Of a stretch of 64,000 bases of DNA, positions 59,143-64,000 are shown in pieces. A program made the translations under genes and the position numbers. Source of the DNA: an uncultured Prevotella sp. (GTDB taxonomy: Bacteria > Bacteroidota > Bacteroidia > Bacteroidales > Bacteroidaceae); NCBI GenBank assembly GCA_944319945.1, contig CALUFN010000081.1, positions 1 to 64,000 of the forward strand, read 5' to 3'. Numbering within the stretch: the stretch's first letter is position 1; each line of letters opens with the position of its first letter. The notes below the pieces were generated by a model. That model was not told where the DNA came from. It searched no databases and saw only the letters and a list, made by a program, of their open reading frames with translations.

Positions 59143-59820
59143 TTATAATTTAAATATCGGGTCTTCCATATACGCCTCCTTATTGAAATGGTAAAGGGCG
59201 GCTCCGCGTTTTGATGTTATCTTATCTATGTAATCGGTCTTTTCTATATACTCTATTGTCTTGATCCTTTTCCTGAAGTTTCGCTTGTCGATGTTTTCTC
59301 CGAGAATGGCTTCATATACATTCTGTAATTGCGTGAGCGTGAACAGGTCGGGAAGCAGGTTGAAACTTAACGGTTCCGACGATATTCTCCTGCGCAACAG
59401 CGTTATGGCTTTTTTCACCATGTCGTTGTGGTCGGAATATAGTTTGGGCATGTCGTCGAGATTGACCCATTCCACTTTATGCTCCTCTAACAGGCTCTTG
59501 TCGTAATCCTTCACGTTGATCAATGCGCAATAAGCAATTGAAATCACCCTTTCTCCCGGGTCTCGGTCTATTGCTCCGAATGCGCCGACCTGTTTCATAT
59601 ATATGTCTTTCAGTCCGGTTAATTGATAGAGTACTCTATTGGCCGCATCGTCAAGGCTCTCGTTCTCTTCTACGAATCCTCCATAAAGAGACCATTCGCC
59701 TCTTCCAGGATCCATTTGTCTTTTTCCGATGAGTAATTTTAATTTCTTATCTTCAAAGCCGAAAATTATGCAGTCAACCGATACAAAGACTTTTGAATGC
59801 TCTTTATAATAATTTGTCAT
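59143..59820 (-). CDS. araR: NUDIX-type arabinose regulator, AraR-like
   Basis: A 225-residue regulator of the NrtR-like class described for Bacteroidetes arabinose control. Residues 1-150 form a NUDIX domain whose catalytic box is degenerate: [24 protein letters not shown] lacks the Glu residues of REUxEE, so it should bind a ligand rather than hydrolyse one. Residues about 155-225 form a winged helix ([40 protein letters not shown]). I chose ATG 59820 ([10 protein letters not shown]) because the TTG 36 bases earlier adds non-homologous sequence. It lies inside the operon it probably controls. Confidence 0.88.
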   Translation of the reverse strand: MTNYYKEHSKVFVSVDCIIFGFEDKKLKLLIGKRQMDPGRGEWSLYGGFVEENESLDDAANRVLYQLTGLKDIYMKQVGAFGAIDRDPGERVISIAYCALINVKDYDKSLLEEHKVEWVNLDDMPKLYSDHNDMVKKAITLLRRRISSEPLSFNLLPDLFTLTQLQNVYEAILGENIDKRNFRKRIKTIEYIEKTDYIDKITSKRGAALYHFNKEAYMEDPIFKL

Positions 59821-59919
59821 TACCTTATATTTGATGTTTCCCTGCCTTGATGGCAAACAAGCAATCTGTCTTTATTATTATAGCTTGTTTGCCACAAGTG
59901 CAGGTGGCTTGTCTTGAGT

Positions 59920-61674
59920 TTACCAGAAATAAGCATAGAACGCGGCGCAAAGCGCAACGACGCCAAGTGAGGCCACTATGTCCCACTTGTTCCAGCTCTT
60001 GAGTATCTGTGTTTTATATTCTTTTGTGAACGTGATTGCCTCAATTTGTTCGGCGCTTGGCTTCGGCGTGAAAATTGAAATCACAATCATCAGGACGATT
60101 ATGAATACAAGCAGCCAAATCTCAAATACGAGCCAGTTTGTCTGCCAAAACCAAGTCGTACTTTCCCAAAAAGCACCTTCCATCACGGCGTTCCCGTTTT
60201 TCGTTATTACATTGGTTAACAGGCGTACCATGCCTATGACGAATCCTCCGATCAGGCCCCATTGTCCGGCTAACGGGGTTATTCTCTTTGAGAATATTCC
60301 CATCGTGAATACTGCTACCATTGCCGGCGCAAGCAAGGATTGTATGTTTTGCAAATAGCTGTAGAGCGTGTCCATGCTCATCATTACCGGCATCCAGATT
60401 AAGCCGAGTATTACGACTACGACGGTAGCAATTCTTCCTACCAATACGTAGTGGGCCTCACTCTTGCCCTTTCTCATCGGTTTGTAGAAATCTTCCGTAA
60501 AGAGGGTTGCGCATGAATTGAAGAATGCAGCCAAAGATGCTACTAATGCGCAGATGAAACCAATGGTTACAATACCTTTTACGCCGGCAGGTAAGATGAA
60601 CTTAACCATTTGTGCGAAAGCAGCGTCGGTGTCAGGTTCAGTCGTTCCTGCTTTCAGCGAGAACTCAAATGTGCTTGTCGGGTCTTCTGCAAGTGCGGCT
60701 GCAATCATTCCCGGTATAAGGAACATGAATACAGGTAATAATTTGAAATATCCTGCGGCTATCGTTCCTCGGCGCGCACGTTTCATTACCTCTTCATTCG
60801 CTTCTCCTTTTCTTTGGCCGAGCACGCGTTGTACGATATGTTGGTCTGTACACCAGTACCAGAATCCGATAATACTTGCGCCAATGAAAACTACGAAGCC
60901 CGGATATTCCTTATACATAGGGTCTCCTTCTTCCCAGTGGAACATGTGGGTCGTGCCGTAACCGTCGTGCAGCTTACCGCAGAAATCCATCATGGTAGTC
61001 CAGCCTTCGCTGATGCTTCCGCCTCCAAGTGTGGCAAGGCCGAGGAATAATACGAGGAAAGAGCCGATGATAAGTATTGGCGTTTGTATCGCTGAAAGAG
61101 TCATTACGCCCTTCATTCCTCCGAATACGGTGAATATGGCCGTGATTACGATTAGGCCTATGGCTCCGTACCAGAAAGGTATGCCAAGTAAGTATTCAAA
61201 GAATATGCCGCCTGTGAATGCCGTAACGCTCACTTTTGTCAATATGTATGCTACAAGAGTGATTATTGACAGCCATGAGCCTGTGGCTTGGGTATAGCGG
61301 AATTTTAAGAAATCGGGCATTGTGATTATTTTGCCCAGTTTGTTGTTTAGCAGTTGATAGAATGGCACAAACAGCCATCCGAGAATAAGAATCATCCATC
61401 CTTGCATTTCCCAGTGAGCCATGCCTACACCGTCTTTTGCTCCAGTTCCGGCAAGTCCTACAAGGTGCTCCGAACCTATGTTGGCGGCAAATATGGCAGC
61501 ACCGATAATGTACCAGGGTTCGCCTTTTCCAAACAGGTAGTCTTCACTGTTTGCGCCTTGTTGCGTTCTTTTGTCTTTTTGGATGGAGCGGTAGACGGCC
61601 CAACCAACCAATACGACTCCGACTATTAATATCGCCCAGTCGAGCCAAATAAATTCATGAGTGTTCCAATTCAT
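59920..61674 (-). CDS. Sodium:solute symporter (SSS family), probable arabinose importer
   Basis: A 584-residue membrane protein of the SSS/SGLT family with about 14 membrane segments. Family marks: EDYLFGKGEPWYIIGAAIFAANIGSEHLVGLAGTGAKDG, FVPFYQLLNNKLGKIITMPDFLKFRYTQATG, GIIGFWYWCTDQHIVQRVLGQR-like block (IIGFWYWCTDQHIVQRVLGQ) and NSCATLFTEDFYKP. It uses the sodium gradient to bring in a sugar. Position between galM and araR points to L-arabinose. 27 bp after galM. Confidence 0.9.
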   Translation of the reverse strand: MNWNTHEFIWLDWAILIVGVVLVGWAVYRSIQKDKRTQQGANSEDYLFGKGEPWYIIGAAIFAANIGSEHLVGLAGTGAKDGVGMAHWEMQGWMILILGWLFVPFYQLLNNKLGKIITMPDFLKFRYTQATGSWLSIITLVAYILTKVSVTAFTGGIFFEYLLGIPFWYGAIGLIVITAIFTVFGGMKGVMTLSAIQTPILIIGSFLVLFLGLATLGGGSISEGWTTMMDFCGKLHDGYGTTHMFHWEEGDPMYKEYPGFVVFIGASIIGFWYWCTDQHIVQRVLGQRKGEANEEVMKRARRGTIAAGYFKLLPVFMFLIPGMIAAALAEDPTSTFEFSLKAGTTEPDTDAAFAQMVKFILPAGVKGIVTIGFICALVASLAAFFNSCATLFTEDFYKPMRKGKSEAHYVLVGRIATVVVVILGLIWMPVMMSMDTLYSYLQNIQSLLAPAMVAVFTMGIFSKRITPLAGQWGLIGGFVIGMVRLLTNVITKNGNAVMEGAFWESTTWFWQTNWLVFEIWLLVFIIVLMIVISIFTPKPSAEQIEAITFTKEYKTQILKSWNKWDIVASLGVVALCAAFYAYFW

Positions 61675-61701
61675 TTTTATTAGTTTTAGGTAAAGTCTTT
61701 A

Positions 61702-62868
61702 TTATTTTATGCTAAACTTATATGCTACGTGGCTGTAATATTTTTCACCTGGCTTTAAGTATGGCGAGGGCCAGTCTTTCTTATTCGGAGAATCAGGATA
61801 TTTCTGGCTTTCGAGGCATACTGAAACATGTTTAGGATATTTAATACCATGTTTGCAGCTTACGCCTGTACCCTGAAAGTTTCCGGTATAGACTTGCACG
61901 CCGGGTTCGTTTGTAAACATTTCAAGATAAATTCCGGTTTGTGGTGAATATAATGAAGCCGCAACCGTCTTATCGTCGCCTTTGCCGTTCTTGTATGTGT
62001 TTAGACACCAGTTATGATCATATCCCGATGCATTCTTAATTTGGTCGAAGTCTGTATCGTTGATTGTTTCGCTTATGGCATGGGCTTTACGGAAGTCCAT
62101 AGGTGTGCCTTCAACCGGTTTGATTTCTCCAGTTGTCATGTAAGTCGAATCGGCAGGAGTGTAATTATCCGCATTAATGTATAAAACCATATCCATTCCT
62201 TCTTTCGACGGGTCTCCGTTAAGATTGAAATAGCTATGATTAGTCATGTTGACTACAGTCTCCTTATCTGTTGTCGCCTCAAACACTATATCTATCGTAT
62301 TGTCGGAAAATATCTTATATGTAGTGGTTGCTTTTACCGTTCCGGGGAAACCGTTGTCGCCGTCAGGTGAAACCAAACTTAATTGTAATGTCGAATCGTT
62401 GATCATATTTGCATCATACACTTGATACATCCAACCTGAAGGCCCACCATGTAAGCAATGCCCGAAATTATTAGTAGGCAATTGTATTGTTTGTCCGTTT
62501 ACGGTAAATCTACCTTTATTAATCCTGTTCGCATATCTGCCAACGGAAGAACCAAAATCACTTGGGCTATTAACCGTGTCCGCATATTGGGCAATATTGT
62601 CATAGCCAAGTACTACATCCGTGGGCTTTCCGTTTTTGTCAGGTACTACTAAAGATACGATACGGCCGCCAAAGTTTGTGATGCAGACTTCCATGCCTTT
62701 TGTATTCTTTAGGGTGTACAACTTTACTGGCTTCTCATTGATCGTCGTGTCAAATGCGTTCGGATCAAGACCGGAAACGGTAAGATCACTTTCTGTTTGG
62801 GTGGAACAAGCCGATATAGCCGTTATTGCAAGGCCGATACCGATGAAGTTTGATTTTATGCTCTTCAT
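61702..62868 (-). CDS. galM: Aldose 1-epimerase (mutarotase), lipoprotein form
   Basis: A 388-residue mutarotase. Unusually for this family it has a lipoprotein signal (FIGIGLAITAISACS), so it sits in the periplasm or outer membrane. Family blocks: SLVVPDKNGKPTDVVLGYDN, SVGRYANRINKGRFTVNG, LHGGPSGWMYQVYD, VNMTNHSYFNLNGD (catalytic His), DYNWCL-type YDHNWCLN and VCLESQKYPDSPN with the catalytic Glu region. It is first in the arabinose operon and probably interconverts arabinose anomers before transport. Confidence 0.93.
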   Translation of the reverse strand: MKSIKSNFIGIGLAITAISACSTQTESDLTVSGLDPNAFDTTINEKPVKLYTLKNTKGMEVCITNFGGRIVSLVVPDKNGKPTDVVLGYDNIAQYADTVNSPSDFGSSVGRYANRINKGRFTVNGQTIQLPTNNFGHCLHGGPSGWMYQVYDANMINDSTLQLSLVSPDGDNGFPGTVKATTTYKIFSDNTIDIVFEATTDKETVVNMTNHSYFNLNGDPSKEGMDMVLYINADNYTPADSTYMTTGEIKPVEGTPMDFRKAHAISETINDTDFDQIKNASGYDHNWCLNTYKNGKGDDKTVAASLYSPQTGIYLEMFTNEPGVQVYTGNFQGTGVSCKHGIKYPKHVSVCLESQKYPDSPNKKDWPSPYLKPGEKYYSHVAYKFSIK

Positions 62869-62922
62869 ACAAACTGATTATTAAGTTTATGATATTTGGT
62901 GTAAAATTACAATTTAATTTTG

Positions 62923-62938
62923 TTTGTACATAATTTTG
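62923..62938. promoter_or_regulatory. Degenerate arabinose operator candidate
   Basis: TTTGTACATAATTTTG shares the TTGTAC half with the palindrome at 62985-63000. It sits about where the -33 region of the galM promoter would be (-7-like TAATTTTA at 62902-62909 on the minus strand). Confidence 0.4.
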
Positions 62939-62984
62939 TTTGAAAATTTATGGTATAAAAACGTATTTTTACTATTTTTGTGTT

Positions 62985-63000
62985 TTGTACGTATGTACAA
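62985..63000. promoter_or_regulatory. Palindromic operator candidate of the arabinose operon
   Basis: TTGTACGTATGTACAA has perfect 6-bp arms (TTGTAC/GTACAA) around a 4-nt centre, about 75 bp upstream of the probable galM promoter. AraR binding is inferred from location only. Confidence 0.5.
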
Positions 63001-63052
63001 GATAAGGTTTTAAAAGACCTGTGGACATTGAACGTTTGAACGGAATAGCATT

Positions 63053-63089
63053 AACAATAAAAGAGCCAACTATGGGCTCTTTTATTGTT
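63053..63089. terminator. Terminator after galK
   Basis: AACAATAAAAGAGCC (63053-63067) and GGCTCTTTTATTGTT (63075-63089) form a perfect 15-bp stem with a 7-nt loop and a built-in U-rich side on either strand. It separates galK from the arabinose operon. Confidence 0.85.
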
Positions 63090-63105
63090 GATACGAATTT
63101 TTGAT

Positions 63106-64000
63106 TTAGCAAACCTTATGTGCACCGTCGTTGATAACAACGTTATAAACTTTCGGCTGTCTACCAAATTTTTCTTTATATTCGGATGTGGCGTCACTTA
63201 TGAACTTATCATAAAGTTCGTCTTTTACAAGGTTGATTGTGCATCCGCCGAAGCCTCCGCCCATGATCCTACTTCCTGTCACTCCGTGTTTGCGTGCTAC
63301 GTCTACCAAGAAATCGAGTTCTTCGCATGAAACTTCGTAGTCTTTGCTGAGGCCGTCATGCGTTTCATACATCTTTTGGCCGACAGTCTCATAGTCTCCG
63401 GCATTTAATGCGGCGCAAACAGCTAAAACCCTGTCTTTTTCACCGAGAACGTATGTAGCTCTCTTAATGTCTTCTTCGCTTACGTCGCCTTTAATCGATT
63501 CAAGCATATCCCAATTTGCATCGCGCAAAGTTTCTATGGTTCTGTCCGGGTATCTCTTCTTCAGTGCTTCTACAACGTTTTCACAGCTCTTTCTCCTGTC
63601 GTTATATGCGGATGACGCAAGTTCGTGCTTTACTACAGAATCAAGCAATACCAGTTTGTAACCGATGGGCTCAAACGGATAATATTCAAACTCACGGCTC
63701 CTGCAATCCAAGCGCATCAATTTGCCTTTTTTGCCGAATATGCTGGCAAATTGGTCCATTATTCCGCAGTTTACTCCGCAATAGTTGTGCTCCGTTGCTT
63801 GTCCGGCCAACACCATGTCCCATTTCGAGACTTTGTTGTCGCCGAATAAGTCGTTAAGTGCGTATGCGAAGCAGCTTTCCATTGCTGCAGACGAAGACAT
63901 TCCTGCTCCAAGTGGCACGTCGCCGGCAAAAGCTATGTTGAAGCCTTTTACGTCAACGCCGCGTTTCTTCATTTCTTGTATGATTCCATAAATGTAGCGT
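63106..64000 (-). CDS. galK: Galactokinase (partial, runs off the window)
   Basis: The C-terminal 298 or so residues of a GHMP-family galactokinase; the frame stays open to base 64000 (reading RYIYGIIQE before MKKRGVDVKGF). The N-terminal sugar-binding block is outside the window. Seen here are the ATP-binding GHMP motif PLGAGMSSSAAMES, CGIMDQFASIFGKKG with the catalytic Asp, and the C-terminal GSRIMGGGFGGCTINLV. It phosphorylates galactose at C1. A terminator separates it from galM, so it is a separate unit from the arabinose genes. Confidence 0.95.
   Translation of the reverse strand, partial: RYIYGIIQEMKKRGVDVKGFNIAFAGDVPLGAGMSSSAAMESCFAYALNDLFGDNKVSKWDMVLAGQATEHNYCGVNCGIMDQFASIFGKKGKLMRLDCRSREFEYYPFEPIGYKLVLLDSVVKHELASSAYNDRRKSCENVVEALKKRYPDRTIETLRDANWDMLESIKGDVSEEDIKRATYVLGEKDRVLAVCAALNAGDYETVGQKMYETHDGLSKDYEVSCEELDFLVDVARKHGVTGSRIMGGGFGGCTINLVKDELYDKFISDATSEYKEKFGRQPKVYNVVINDGAHKVC

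Overview
The window is chromosomal DNA from a member of the order Bacteroidales, most likely Prevotellaceae or a close relative. The evidence is promoters of the Bacteroidetes type (TTTG, about 19-20 bp, TAnnTTTG), an intact aerotolerance (Bat) operon, a type IX secretion (type B) sorting domain, a NUDIX-type arabinose regulator, and Prevotella-like AAAAGGCC-containing intergenic DNA. I see no tRNA, rRNA, CRISPR array, insertion sequence, prophage or replication origin. The last gene (galK) runs off the right edge. Bases 1-100 hold only the AT-rich tail after the first gene.

Layout. (1) 0.1-6.9 kb: a secreted GH10-like hydrolase, diverging from a small beta-barrel protein, nadC, an M23 peptidase and a C69 dipeptidase. 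(2) 7.0-18.9 kb, minus strand: a Wzx/Wzy exopolysaccharide or capsule locus. It runs from the priming sugar transferase through the SLBB export protein, Wzx flippase, Wzz-like protein, Wzy-like polymerase and three GT2 transferases to a secreted TIM-barrel-like protein and a GT4 transferase. Its transferase and polymerase core is clearly AT-richer than its flanks. (3) 18.9-26.5 kb: about 0.6 kb of non-coding DNA, then pheT behind a structured 5' leader, yebC, a TSCPD protein, a small lipoprotein, lepA and a Crp/Fnr regulator. (4) 26.7-35.1 kb: moxR, a DUF58 protein, a membrane protein, batA, batB, batC and a batD-batE fusion, followed by a PAP2 phosphatase, queA, an Smr protein and nadE. uvrA converges on this set. 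(5) 43.0-46.4 kb: a small type IX cargo-like protein, a LysM/periplasmic-binding-fold protein and an outer-membrane barrel. (6) 46.5-54.8 kb: a split transketolase, a GlpK-like kinase, a fucose-isomerase-like protein, a POT transporter and a GH28 pectinase. (7) 55-64 kb, minus strand: an L-arabinose operon (galM, SSS transporter, NUDIX regulator, araD, araA, araB) preceded by galK.

Regions 6 and 7 fit plant cell-wall sugar use: GH28 attacks pectin, the ara operon takes L-arabinose to xylulose-5-phosphate, and transketolase-type enzymes connect to the pentose phosphate pathway. The GlpK-like kinase has lost two glycerol-pocket residues, so region 6 may be an uncharacterised isomerase/kinase/transketolase route for another short sugar.

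Other leads are a GGACAAG...CTTGTCC hairpin motif on both sides of pheT-yebC, an 8-nt tandem repeat that folds into one large hairpin, short intergenic repeats that became the start of two coding regions, and candidate operators at the transketolase and arabinose promoters. All calls come from reading the sequence; no database search was run.
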